DNA of 34,445 bases from JBNJEM01 sp051745935 (GTDB lineage: Bacteria > Planctomycetota > Planctomycetia > Pirellulales > Pirellulaceae): the NCBI GenBank assembly GCA_051745935.1, contig JBNJEM010000007.1, forward strand, positions 1-34,445. Direction: 5' to 3'. How positions within the stretch are numbered: position 1 is the stretch's first letter; each line of letters starts with the position of its first letter. Positions 26,348 to 34,360 of this stretch are shown one piece after another. The notes under the pieces are model-generated. The model did not search any database. It saw only the letters and a program-made list of their open reading frames with translations, and had not been told where the DNA came from. Both the position numbers and the translations under genes were made by a program.

Positions 26348-26383
26348 ACCGTGTCGCTGGTGGCAACCGTGTCCCTGGTGGCT
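26348..26383 (+). repeat. Two 18-bp tandem units
   Basis: ACCGTGTCGCTGGTGGCA is followed directly by ACCGTGTCCCTGGTGGCT (16 of 18 matches), in the gap between the acyl carrier protein and the BBP7 gene. It may be incidental. Confidence 0.5.
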
Positions 26384-26400
26384 GGAAGGGTCGGAACATG

Positions 26401-26640
26401 TTACGGCTGGCCCGGGCATCGGGCCGATTTCCGTTCCACGTAGCTGACGAATTCCTGAAAATTCTCGATGTCGAGAACTTCTTCATCGATCCGAATGTCC
26501 ATGGCGTTTTCGATTTCGGCCGTCAATTCAGCCATGGCCAAAGAGTCGATTTTCATGACATCCAAGGTATCATTCAAACGAGGGCGCACCCCGGTCTTGG
26601 CATAAATCAACTCAACGAGATAGTCGTGAACTTCACTCAT
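26401..26640 (-). CDS. Solitary acyl carrier protein
   Basis: A 79-residue acidic helical protein of the ACP family. Ser33 in KIDSLAMAELTAEIE is the expected 4'-phosphopantetheine attachment site, and the following helix is acidic, as needed for docking to partner enzymes. The C-terminal tail RKSARCPGQP is slightly extended and basic. The usual ACP carries acyl chains in fatty-acid or polyketide synthesis, but no fab, pks or aminoacyl-loading gene lies nearby. It may serve lipid or envelope modification; that is inference. ATG 26640 gives a normal ACP length; the open frame to 26760 is not supported. It is divergent from the phosphofructokinase gene, with a 770-bp gap between them. Confidence 0.9.
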   Translation of the reverse strand: MSEVHDYLVELIYAKTGVRPRLNDTLDVMKIDSLAMAELTAEIENAMDIRIDEEVLDIENFQEFVSYVERKSARCPGQP

Positions 26641-27410
26641 CGGATCGTGCCGCTCCGTTGCATTCTCATGAAAAATGGATTCGGGATATCGTGGAACGCG
26701 ACCACCGTCGTCGGTTGCCTCGAGTTCATGCCGCCGCCGGCCAATCGCGACACCATCCACTGGTTTTCGGGGGCAGGTTCACGTTTGGCCACGCGCGAGT
26801 GCTTTACTGTTTTCTATGATCGGACGTTGTGGACGTATTTTCCTCGTTTTCCCGGGATGAGGGCGAGTGGCGTTTTCCAGCGGACGGTGGCCTGTCCGCC
26901 GCACCAGGGCCGCCAACGAACGTTCGCCGCATGGCTTTTCCGCTTCGGACGGCTACCATGTTATCAAAAAACGCACCTGCGAGGCTTCCGCGACAGTGAT
27001 TGGACGTGGGGTCGGAGATGGGAACGGGGGGGGAGTTAAGGTCAGTTCAAGCCACTTCAGGGCGTCATTTGAGGCGGAAATTGGCGCATTCGGTCTGATT
27101 CGGTCTGATTCGGTCTGCTCGACTCACCTCGTGACGTCTCGGCGGCGGGCTCCGATGAGGTGGAAATTTCCCGTTTTCACCGGCTCGGGCCGCTTGACCT
27201 TCAAGTTTCTACCCCGAGAATCATGAATTTGAGTCGGGTGTATGTTGAGTCTGCGGGGTGCCGAACGTGGGGCAACACTGCGGGCGGGCCCAAAGCTGGC
27301 TCGTGTTGAGGGCCCCGCGGTGGACCCGGGCGACACGTTCGGTAGCTGGCTGCGTGGAGTCTTTGCATGTCGCCGAGCGACAAGCGTTGGAAATCCCCTA
27401 GAAAGAGAGA
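26641..27410. other. Divergent intergenic region, ACP / phosphofructokinase
   Basis: No gene is supported in these 770 bases. It holds a three-unit 10-bp repeat (27088-27117). A weak promoter-like pair for the phosphofructokinase is TTGACC (27194-27199) and GAGAAT (27216-27221) with a 16-base spacer, not strong enough to list. Otherwise nothing is recognised. Confidence 0.55.
27088..27117 (+). repeat. Three 10-bp tandem units
   Basis: ATTCGGTCTG occurs three times head to tail without error, about 300 bases upstream of the phosphofructokinase gene. Confidence 0.9.
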
Positions 27411-28733
27411 ATGTTCATGACCAATAATACGTTATCGCGTCCGCCCAAGGTTCGTCACGGTTTCAATCGCGTGGCGATCCTGTTCGCGGGGGGGCCTGCA
27501 CCGGCAGCCAACGCCGTGATTTCAACCGCGGCTGTTTCCTTCTTGCGTAACGAGATCGAAGTGATCGGTATGTGCTACGGCTACTCGAATTTGATGAAAT
27601 TCGGGCCGGACCACGCGATGGAGCAGGATCGAGACTACGTGATATTGGATCATATGCGGCTCAAACGGACCCGCAACAGCCAAGGCATTATGATTGGTTC
27701 GGCCCGGGCGAATCCTGGCAAACACGTGACCTGCCAAGCGGATCTCGATGATCCGGAGAAGGTCGCGCCCTTGCGAACCGTTTACGACGCGCTCTGTTCG
27801 ATGGAGGTGGATGCACTCGTGTCGATTGGAGGCGACGACACGCTCAAGACGGCGAACAAGCTGCAAATGTTCCAGGATCGGCTGCCGGAGGGAACCAAGA
27901 AGATTCCGGTCGTGCACGTGCCAAAGACGATTGACAACGATTACATGGGAATCGATTTCACGTTTGGCTATTTCACGGCCGTCGAGGTCTTGGCCGGCGA
28001 AATCCGCAACTTGTTGGCTGACGCCGAGTCGACCAACGGCTACTTCCTCGCCGAAACCATGGGCCGAAGCGCGGGCTGGATCGCGTATGGCGCCGCGATC
28101 GCCGGCGAAGCGAGTCTGGTGATTAGCGTGGAGGATATCATCGGCGAGTACCGTACCGTCGAAGAGACGGTGAATCCAAGGACGGGCGAGAAGGAGACGC
28201 GGGAAGTCATGAACATGGAGGAGACGATCAAGCGAATCGTCGCCTCAATGCGGGTGCGAGAGGAGTCGGAAGGAAAGGGCTACGGCGTGGTGGTCGTGGC
28301 CGAAGGGTTGGCCGAGCTGCTTCCCTACAGCTATGTCGAAGGGGTGTCGCGCGATGAACATGGCCACATTTCGATCTCGGAGATCAATCTCAGCGAACTG
28401 TTCAGCCGCCTGATCAAGGAGGAGTATGCGCGACAGACTGGAAAGAAAAAACGGGTCAAGGGCCTACAGTTGGGGTATGAATCACGCTGCGCCAGGCCAC
28501 AAGCCTTTGACGTGATGTTGGGAAGTCAATTGGGCGTGGGCGCTTATCGGGCGTTGGTGGAAGAGCAACGAAGCGGCGTCATGGTCTCGGTCTCGGGGCA
28601 ACTGGAGCTGCAGTACGTGCCTTTCAACACGTTAGTCGATCCTGAAACCCTGGTCACCATCGTCCGATACGTGGAACCAAAATCCGACTTCCATCAACTG
28701 GCGAGGTTTCTCGAAACGTATATCCATGAGTAA
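27411..28733 (+). CDS. pfp: 6-phosphofructokinase, probably pyrophosphate-dependent
   Basis: A 440-residue PfkA-superfamily enzyme converting fructose 6-phosphate to fructose 1,6-bisphosphate. GGDDTL (140-145) and PKTIDND (171-177) replace the GGDGS and PGTIDND of ATP-dependent enzymes; the Asp and Lys are the accepted signature of PPi-linked phosphofructokinase. ETMGR (about 215-219) is the family's substrate loop and GLQLGYESRCARP lies near the C-terminus. The reversible PPi enzyme can serve glycolysis and gluconeogenesis. The start could be ATG 27411 or ATG 27417; GAAAGAGAGA ends immediately before 27411, so spacing slightly favours 27417. The gene stands alone; its stop codon is followed within three bases by the first of three tandem family B repeats, which may form its 3' end. 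Confidence 0.93.
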   Translation: MFMTNNTLSRPPKVRHGFNRVAILFAGGPAPAANAVISTAAVSFLRNEIEVIGMCYGYSNLMKFGPDHAMEQDRDYVILDHMRLKRTRNSQGIMIGSARANPGKHVTCQADLDDPEKVAPLRTVYDALCSMEVDALVSIGGDDTLKTANKLQMFQDRLPEGTKKIPVVHVPKTIDNDYMGIDFTFGYFTAVEVLAGEIRNLLADAESTNGYFLAETMGRSAGWIAYGAAIAGEASLVISVEDIIGEYRTVEETVNPRTGEKETREVMNMEETIKRIVASMRVREESEGKGYGVVVVAEGLAELLPYSYVEGVSRDEHGHISISEINLSELFSRLIKEEYARQTGKKKRVKGLQLGYESRCARPQAFDVMLGSQLGVGAYRALVEEQRSGVMVSVSGQLELQYVPFNTLVDPETLVTIVRYVEPKSDFHQLARFLETYIHE

Positions 28734-28735
28734 AA

Positions 28736-28811
28736 AGCCATGTCAAAGCCATGCACAATGTCCCGTAATCCAAGGCATTTTGGAAGCGAGGACCAGGTTT
28801 TGTTACGGGCT
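28736..28811 (+). repeat. Family B repeat, copy B4a
   Basis: First of three tandem copies. It starts AGCCATGTCAAAGCC two bases after the phosphofructokinase stop codon and ends GGTTTTGTTACGGGCT. It is closely related to B3 at 15104-15178. Confidence 0.8.
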
Positions 28812-28817
28812 GTAAAA

Positions 28818-28890
28818 AGTCATGACAAAGCCACTCAGGTTGCCCGTGGTTCAGGGCTTTTGGGAGCGGGACCACGTTTTATCACGGGCT
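28818..28890 (+). repeat. Family B repeat, copy B4b
   Basis: Second tandem copy. It has AGTCATGACAAAGCCACTCA, the central TTTTGGGAGCGGGACCACG, and ends TTTTATCACGGGCT. Confidence 0.8.
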
Positions 28891-28895
28891 GCAAA

Positions 28896-28964
28896 ATGTT
28901 TGACTCTGGTTCGCGGTCTCCTGAAACCGATCGTTTTCACGGGATCCACGTTTTATTACGGGCT
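28896..28964 (+). repeat. Family B repeat, degenerate copy B4c
   Basis: Third tandem copy with a decayed left half. The right end GGGATCCACGTTTTATTACG GGCT is well kept. The period across B4a to B4c is about 75-82 bases. Confidence 0.6.
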
Positions 28965-29058
28965 GCGAAACGTTTGACGGCCACCTAGCGCGGAACGAGA
29001 ATGCAAAGTTTGCGGGCTGCAGGAACGCCGAACACGTCTTTTCATAGGGAGCGACATC

Positions 29059-30117
29059 ATGTCAGCTAACCCGGACCTCAAACCGCCGTCCGTTCCGCGG
29101 AGTGATAATATCCACGCCCCGCGCGCCGAGGAGCCACTGCCCGCGAAGATGACGTCCATTCAACCCGGGGGTGGGTTCTGCATGGCATGCGAGTTGGCCT
29201 GGGGGCGCGTGCGGCGTTGGTATCTTCGAACGTTTCACAAATCCTACATCGAGCGGATGCGGCAGTGTCGGCGAGGGAGGCGTGGAGAGTATCCGCACGA
29301 GATTCTGGATCCACGGGACCTGAAGTTCCACCGCAATTTAGGCGACTTCTACTGGGAAGAGGCCGATGATTCGTTTCGTTGGCGTGACAACTTGCCCGTC
29401 GCTCGCGTGGGGCTGGCCGAGATCATCATCTTGGGGACGGGATTGCTGGTTGGCGCCGCGGTGCTTTTCTGGCTCTTTTGGCCGCTCGCCATGGTTCCAT
29501 TGGCCCTGGCTCTGTTCGTGGTCCTGTTTTTCCGCGATCCGCAGCGAAAAATACCGCGGGAGCCCGGCGTGGTGGTTGCTCCGGCCGATGGACGCGTGTT
29601 TTCCATTCGAGAGGTGGAACATGACGAGTTCGTGAGCGGTCCGGCGGTCGTGATTGACATTTTTCTTTCGGTTTTCAACGTCCACATCAATCGAATTCCC
29701 GTTCCGTGCCGAGTATTGGGAATTACCTATCGGCCCGGAAGATTTCTCAACGCGCTGCGCCCCGAAGCAGCTCGGGAGAATGAATGGTTGGAGGTGCGGG
29801 TGGAATCGACGGTCGCCCCGTATCGCGCCATGCGGATTCGGCAAATCGCCGGCGCCATCGCCCGGCGGGTGGTTTGCTGGACGCGTCCCGGCGATCATCT
29901 CCCTCGAGGTGATCAGTTTGGCATGATCAAACTGGGGTCTCGAACGGAGCTGACCATTCCAAAGGAAGCGGGGTTGGATGTCCGTGTTTCCAAGGGACAA
30001 AAAGTCCGGGCCGGCTCGACGATTATGGCTCGCTACGCACACGATAGCCCGGCGCCTCCCGCGGATGATCTCCCGGATAGCGAACATGCCCCCGGCAGGG
30101 AAGACGCGGAGACGTGA
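29059..30117 (+). CDS. psd: Phosphatidylserine decarboxylase, short (archaeal/planctomycete) type with N-terminal extension
   Basis: A 352-residue enzyme making phosphatidylethanolamine from phosphatidylserine. Core motifs are FFRDPQRKIP (157-166), VVAPADGRVFS (172-182), FLSVFNVHINRIPV (202-215) and QFGMIKLGSRTEL (286-298). Gly293-Ser294 is the self-cleavage site whose Ser becomes the pyruvoyl cofactor. Two hydrophobic helices (about 118-157) anchor it to the cytoplasmic membrane. The 110 residues before them, with CELAWGRVRRWYLRTF and YPHEILDPRDLKFHRN, are extra compared with the short-type core of about 215 residues. The start has GGGAG about eight bases upstream. The serine phosphatidyltransferase follows after 356 bp on the same strand. 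Confidence 0.94.
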   Translation: MSANPDLKPPSVPRSDNIHAPRAEEPLPAKMTSIQPGGGFCMACELAWGRVRRWYLRTFHKSYIERMRQCRRGRRGEYPHEILDPRDLKFHRNLGDFYWEEADDSFRWRDNLPVARVGLAEIIILGTGLLVGAAVLFWLFWPLAMVPLALALFVVLFFRDPQRKIPREPGVVVAPADGRVFSIREVEHDEFVSGPAVVIDIFLSVFNVHINRIPVPCRVLGITYRPGRFLNALRPEAARENEWLEVRVESTVAPYRAMRIRQIAGAIARRVVCWTRPGDHLPRGDQFGMIKLGSRTELTIPKEAGLDVRVSKGQKVRAGSTIMARYAHDSPAPPADDLPDSEHAPGREDAET

Positions 30118-30473
30118 TCCTTTGGGTATGGGCCGTGGGGGGGGGAGCGTCCGTGTTTTTACCGTCATCCCGCTGAAATGGCCTTTTCACTTCAGGTCCG
30201 GTCCGCTCCTTCACGATTGAGTGGCGTATATGTACAATATGATCTGTTAGCTTTCAACGAGCCGGGGTGTGAGAAAGTAATTGTGCGGCTCGTGGATGGC
30301 CGTGACACGATCCAGGACCGGTTCCGGTGTATCCCGCTTCGGCGCTCGCCGCGCCACGTTGAATCCCTGTTGTTGTGTCGTTTGGGATTGTGTCGTTTGG
30401 AATCCTTGGGATCGCTTGAAGTGTACCGGTCCAAAACCGTGCTCGAGGGTCCGTTTTTTCATGGATAACACAA
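30118..30473. other. Intergenic region between psd and pssA
   Basis: No gene is seen. A short direct repeat (TTGTGTCGTTTGG, twice, about 30371-30402) and an AT-richer patch with TACAAT (30233-30238) are the only notable features. No matching -35 box was found. Confidence 0.5.
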
Positions 30474-31331
30474 ATGCAGACCAAGCTGGCCCCGCGGAAA
30501 AAGCCGAAACGGAAACGTAGGGTCCGAAAACTCACCGTTCCGGCGCTTCCCACCGCATTTACCCTGGCCAATGGCGTGTGCGGTTTGGCCGCGATCACGG
30601 TTGTAACCAGCCACACCGCTCACCACTCTCAGGTGGAGCTGGCTTTCTTTGCCGCGCTGTTGATTTTCCTGGGGATGGTCTTTGACGTGCTGGACGGGCA
30701 CGTGGCGCGGATGACTCGCCAGACCACTCAATTTGGCAAAGAGCTGGATAGCCTGTGTGATGTGATTACCTTTGGCATCGCGCCCGTCTTCATCATGTTG
30801 ACATACGATGCTCTGTTTCAGAAACGGTTCTTGTGGGGGATCGGCGTCCTGTACGCGGTGTCCGCGATCCTACGCTTGGCCCGTTTCAACGTTCAAAAGG
30901 AAGAGGGCGCCTCGACCAAGTACTTTCATGGCCTTCCGACTCCGATGGCGGCGGGCACGATTGCCTCCTTTGCCATCGCCATGCCCTCGCTGCTGGAATT
31001 GCCCGACGTGATCGTTCCGGAAGTGACGCACGCGCTGGGAAGGGATCTGAGTGCCATGTCCCATCTGATTATGCCCGTTATGACGGTTTTTCTGGCTTGG
31101 CTGATGGTCTCACGTGTTCGCTATCCGCACATTGTGGCTGAATTGGCGCGTCGTCGTAGCTTTTCGCAGCTGGTTGAGCTGGTCTTCGCGGTCGTTGTGG
31201 TCATCACGCTGAAAGAAGTCGCCCTGCCGATCCTCTTCGGTTACTTTATCATTGCACCGCCGATCAATCAGCTGCGGTTGCGAGCCCTGGGGGCGCGGAA
31301 TCAACAAGCAGCGGAACCGGCCGAGGTGTAA
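30474..31331 (+). CDS. pssA: CDP-diacylglycerol--serine O-phosphatidyltransferase
   Basis: A 285-residue membrane enzyme that joins serine to CDP-diacylglycerol to make phosphatidylserine, the substrate of the psd product encoded upstream. A very basic N-terminus (Lys/Arg-rich, 4-19) precedes several membrane helices. The CDP-alcohol phosphotransferase signature is complete: Asp74-Gly75, Ala78-Arg79, Gly88, Asp92 and Asp96. ILRLARFN, also typical of PssA, follows, as does FHGLPTPMAAG, which is characteristic of the Bacillus/planctomycete type II enzymes rather than the E. coli type. The start is the ATG giving the basic N-terminus; the ribosome-binding site is weak (GGATAA). The stop codon is followed by the short palindrome GGGGCGCCCC (31333-31342) without a T-run. 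Confidence 0.95.
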   Translation: MQTKLAPRKKPKRKRRVRKLTVPALPTAFTLANGVCGLAAITVVTSHTAHHSQVELAFFAALLIFLGMVFDVLDGHVARMTRQTTQFGKELDSLCDVITFGIAPVFIMLTYDALFQKRFLWGIGVLYAVSAILRLARFNVQKEEGASTKYFHGLPTPMAAGTIASFAIAMPSLLELPDVIVPEVTHALGRDLSAMSHLIMPVMTVFLAWLMVSRVRYPHIVAELARRRSFSQLVELVFAVVVVITLKEVALPILFGYFIIAPPINQLRLRALGARNQQAAEPAEV

Positions 31332-31446
31332 GGGGGCGCCCCGACAATAAAAGCGAGGTTAGCGGGCCAGAACAAGCGCACGGGGGGGGCTTCAATTACG
31401 GAAGCGACCAAGAATCCGGGGAATACTTTACCCGTCCGAAAGTAGA

Positions 31447-31944
31447 GTGCTGGCTTCGAGATCACAAATCCCTTATTCGGGAAGCCTGACTCTCGCTGGC
31501 CAGCGCATCGCCCTCTCGTGGCTGGATGAATTGCGGGCCTGGAAACTTGATTTCGTTGCGCCCGACCGCAAAGAATACGCCCCGCCCGCCACGGTCATCT
31601 CCCAGGACGACACCCTGCACGGGTGGCCCAGCGGCGAGTTGCACGAGCCGCACGCTTCAGGGATGACGGTCGATGGAGAGCGTATTGAGATGCGTCTGAC
31701 CGCGGAATCCGCCGGTGCCGGGCCATGCGCCTTAGCATCGGGCGCAGCGCGGCGAAGCCCCATGTTCCAAGCTCGCACTTGCACTTTTTGCACCCTATGT
31801 ATAGCATGCGCTGAAGTGCCGGGTTTGCGCGGTCTGTTGGGTGAAAGCGGCTGGGCCTTGTTCACTGGGGGGGAGTCGCGTCTTTCAGGCCTACCCCTGA
31901 TTGGGGACTTCTTTTTGAATGTTTGTAACCCTTTGGCCGTCTGA
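31447..31944 (+). pseudogene. Weak reading frame, possible gene remnant
   Basis: A 165-codon frame from GTG. Roughly the first 95 codons have coding-like composition (GC-rich third positions, a mixed polar sequence with SWLDELRAWKLDFVAPD and GMTVDGERIEMRLTAE). The rest has odd composition (Cys-rich TCTFCTLCIACAEV) and matches no domain known to me. There is no signal peptide or good ribosome-binding site. It could be the decayed end of a lost gene or chance. No function is proposed. Confidence 0.2.
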
Positions 31945-32010
31945 AGCAGAACGCTTGGTTCGTTGTTGCAAAACGCCGAGGATATCGCTCCGTTTAAACG
32001 CGAGGCCAGA

Positions 32011-32088
32011 GACACGGGGACAGAGGACACGGGGACAGAGGACACAGAAGGATAGTGACACAGAAGGATAGTGACACAGAAGGATAGT
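32011..32088 (+). repeat. Compound tandem repeat: two 15-bp then three 16-bp units
   Basis: GACACGGGGACAGAG occurs twice (32011-32040), then GACACAGAAGGATAGT three times (32041-32088), all exact. Both units start GACAC and are probably related. The last 16-bp unit provides AAGGA (32080-32084), nine bases before the ATG at 32094, so the array may supply the ribosome-binding site of the DsbD-like gene. Confidence 0.92.
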
Positions 32089-32093
32089 TCGTT

Positions 32094-33932
32094 ATGAGTC
32101 ATGTGGCGAATCCGCGCGGCGGGTTTTTTGGAGTGAGCGTGGGCGGAGTCCCTCCTTTCACTGCGGGCGCAGCCTGTCTGCCGACCCCCCCTCTGTTTCG
32201 TCGGCAACGTTCGCGGCGGAAGGCGTGGAGAGGTTTGCGGAAAGGTTTTTCGGGAAAGGGCGTCCCGGCCATGCTAGTCGCGGCCCTGATCATCTGCCTG
32301 GCGCCGTGGGCCGCGTTTGGACAATCGAGTGAACGCGTCGAAGCCGACGTCGAGCTCGCCCAATCTCCGTCCGACGATCAGCCGCTGGAGATACGTGTAC
32401 AATTGCGGATTCCGGAGGGGCTTCATGTATACACCAGCGCGGATCATTTTTTCGAGGTGGCCGAGGAGAACAACACGAACCTCGGCGCGATCAGCGTGGA
32501 CGTGCCCCCCACCGAAACCATTCCGGACATTCTAAGCGAAAAACCGGATGCCACGGCCGAGGTCTTGACTGGCGAGCCGGTCATCACCATCCGTCGTCCG
32601 GCCGCGGCCGCCAATGGGGCCTCGTGGTCCTTTGAAGGGTATTTTCGTTACCAGGCGTGCTCGGACACACTCTGTTTCCCTCCGACAAAGGTGCCATTTT
32701 CCTTCCAGGGCATTATCGGCCAAGCCGCGGACGGTGGCGAAGCGGTGGCAGCCGGTCAGGATCAAGCGGACGAATCCGGCGGCACGAACTGGAAAGCACT
32801 GGTGGAAAACTTCGACACCGTGGCCCGGATGGACGGCTACGTAGGAACGGAGCGGTTCACTCGATTCCTGCGAGACGCGCTGGCCGGCAGAGCCGGGGAA
32901 CGCGGCATGTTCGAAAAACTCGGCGGGTATTCGGTATGGCTGGCCGTGCCGCTGGTGCTGTTGGGTGGGTTCTTGCTTAATCTCACCCCCTGCGTGCTCC
33001 CGATGATTCCAGTCAACCTAGCCATCATCGGCGCGGGGAGCCAGGCTGAAAGTCGCGGACGCGGCTTGGGGCTGGGCACCGTGTACGGTATCACAATTGC
33101 CCTGGTCTACGGCGCCCTCGGACTGGTGGTGGCGCTGACCGGCAGTATGCTGGACATCTTCGGCTCCCCTTGGTTTAACCTCGCCATCGCCCTGATCTTC
33201 GCGCTTTTGGGGCTCGCGACCCTTGGGGTGTTCAACATTGATTTCTCCAGTCTTGGGAGCAATGTCGATACCAGAAAATACAGACGCGGATCCTGGATGC
33301 TCGCCGTATTCATGGCCGGGGTCTCCGCACTGCTCGCGGGCGCGTGCGTGGCCCCCGTGGTGATCGCCGTCCTGCTGTTGGCCGTCAACAGCTATGACGC
33401 GGGCAACTACCTGGGCCTGCTCTACCCCTTCCTCCTCGGGGCGGGCATGGGGCTTCCTTGGCCATTTGCCGGTGCCGGTATGTCCTTCCTCCCGAAACCG
33501 GGCGCGTGGATGAAGTACGTTAAAATCGTGTTCGCCATCTTCATTTTCGGCTTGGCGTTCTACTATGGGCAACTGGGGTTCAACCAACTGCGGCCACGCG
33601 CCGACGTGGTGGCGCGAGCGAACAGCGGAGATGCCGCGGAAACATCCGCCACGGACCTCGACTGGCATACAAGCCTGCCCGCCGCGCTGGCTGAGTCCCA
33701 GCGGACGGGTCGGCCGGTTTTCGTCGACTTTTGGGCGACGTGGTGCAAGAATTGCCATGTCATGGAAAACACCACGTTCCAGGACAAGAAGGTGCGCGGG
33801 TTACTGGGGGATTTCGTGCTTCTCAAGTATCAGGCCGAAGAGCCGGATGCGCCCGGCACCAAAGCAGTCCTTGACTACTTCGACGTCCTGGGGCTACCCA
33901 CCTACATCGTGCTCAAGCCACGCGCGCAGTAG
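32094..33932 (+). CDS. dsbD: DsbD-type thiol:disulfide interchange protein, short C-terminus
   Basis: A 612-residue protein that would carry electrons from cytoplasmic thioredoxin across the inner membrane. An N-terminal hydrophobic signal (about 60-76) follows a basic stretch. A DsbD-alpha-like domain has the redox pair Cys189/Cys194 (YQACSDTLCFPP). The membrane domain has Cys300 (NLTPCVLPMIPVN) and Cys418 (LAGACVAPVV). The C-terminal thioredoxin-like domain has CKNC (551-554) in VDFWATWCKNCHVME. All six redox cysteines are present. The protein stops at LPTYIVLKPRAQ, some 20-25 residues short of the usual last strand and helix of this domain. ATG 32094 has AAGGA nine bases upstream, within a tandem repeat; an ATG at 32271 would begin right at the hydrophobic signal but lacks a basic n-region. 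Confidence 0.9.
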   Translation: MSHVANPRGGFFGVSVGGVPPFTAGAACLPTPPLFRRQRSRRKAWRGLRKGFSGKGVPAMLVAALIICLAPWAAFGQSSERVEADVELAQSPSDDQPLEIRVQLRIPEGLHVYTSADHFFEVAEENNTNLGAISVDVPPTETIPDILSEKPDATAEVLTGEPVITIRRPAAAANGASWSFEGYFRYQACSDTLCFPPTKVPFSFQGIIGQAADGGEAVAAGQDQADESGGTNWKALVENFDTVARMDGYVGTERFTRFLRDALAGRAGERGMFEKLGGYSVWLAVPLVLLGGFLLNLTPCVLPMIPVNLAIIGAGSQAESRGRGLGLGTVYGITIALVYGALGLVVALTGSMLDIFGSPWFNLAIALIFALLGLATLGVFNIDFSSLGSNVDTRKYRRGSWMLAVFMAGVSALLAGACVAPVVIAVLLLAVNSYDAGNYLGLLYPFLLGAGMGLPWPFAGAGMSFLPKPGAWMKYVKIVFAIFIFGLAFYYGQLGFNQLRPRADVVARANSGDAAETSATDLDWHTSLPAALAESQRTGRPVFVDFWATWCKNCHVMENTTFQDKKVRGLLGDFVLLKYQAEEPDAPGTKAVLDYFDVLGLPTYIVLKPRAQ

Positions 33933-33984
33933 ATCCCTCGTCAACCCCTGATCCAAACGTGACGCCTTCGCCGTGACGTCTTGC

Positions 33985-34013
33985 TTGAAGTCGGGGTGCG
34001 CGGAAGCTATACT
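33985..34013 (+). promoter_or_regulatory. Sigma70-like promoter candidate
   Basis: TTGAAG (33985-33990) and TATACT (34008-34013) are separated by 17 bases: four of six and five of six matches to the consensus with ideal spacing. It would fire toward the secreted-protein gene at 34361 with a leader of about 340 bases. Confidence 0.35.
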
Positions 34014-34287
34014 ATTTCCAGTGGACCGTCAAAAGCCATGCGAATTATGCACTGTTGCATAACCGGCCGAGTTGCATCACTCGGATTTGCGGGTTGAGCC
34101 AATTGAGACGGGGAGAACCGATCCGCCGATCGCGCTTGATGAAAGCCGTGCCAGGACGTGAAGCGGGACGACGAATCGGTTGTATCCGTTCCAGTTCCCG
34201 CTCGGGATTGCTATCAAGATCAGTCGGGATTCCGGCCGCGCCACGCTCGGTTAGCGTCTTGTTGGACGTCCGTACCCCGCGTGTTTG

Positions 34288-34341
34288 GTCCTCCCGTTGG
34301 TTGGACTCGCGGCGGGAAAAGTCATCCGCGACCGGTATAAT
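34288..34341 (+). repeat. Family A repeat, 3' half, copy A4
   Basis: 54 bases align without gaps to 16910-16963 with four differences. The final base change makes the end a perfect TATAAT (34336-34341). Here, unlike at the other copies, a gene start follows at once: ATG at 34361. Confidence 0.8.
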
Positions 34342-34360
34342 ACTTTTGGAGAAAAACACC

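Larger units (their letters stand above)
28734..29058. other. Intergenic region, phosphofructokinase to psd
   Basis: Almost entirely the three family B copies. The last 90 bases before psd contain its ribosome-binding site (GGGAG) and no clear promoter. Confidence 0.65.
31332..32093. other. Intergenic region with possible gene remnant and tandem repeats
   Basis: It holds a weak open frame (31447-31944) whose first part looks more coding than the rest, and a tandem array (32011-32088) that runs up to the DsbD start. No complete gene is convincing. Confidence 0.55.
33933..34360. other. Intergenic region before the last gene
   Basis: It contains a promoter-like pair (33985-34013) and family A copy A4 (34288-34341). 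A 19-codon frame (34038-34097) follows the promoter-like pair but is too short to call. The rest shows nothing recognisable. Confidence 0.5.

Noticed and set aside
26161..27039. A 292-codon plus-strand frame over the acyl carrier protein
   Set aside because: The minus-strand ACP has an intact phosphopantetheine site and normal length; the plus frame has no recognisable content.
28736..28964. Possible CRISPR array after the phosphofructokinase gene
   Set aside because: The repeating unit is about 75-82 bases with gradual divergence and no unique spacers, and there are no cas genes.
31473..32207. A 244-codon minus-strand frame between pssA and dsbD
   Set aside because: It runs through the tandem repeats, which encode repeated SVPVS-like residues, and has no start signal or domain.
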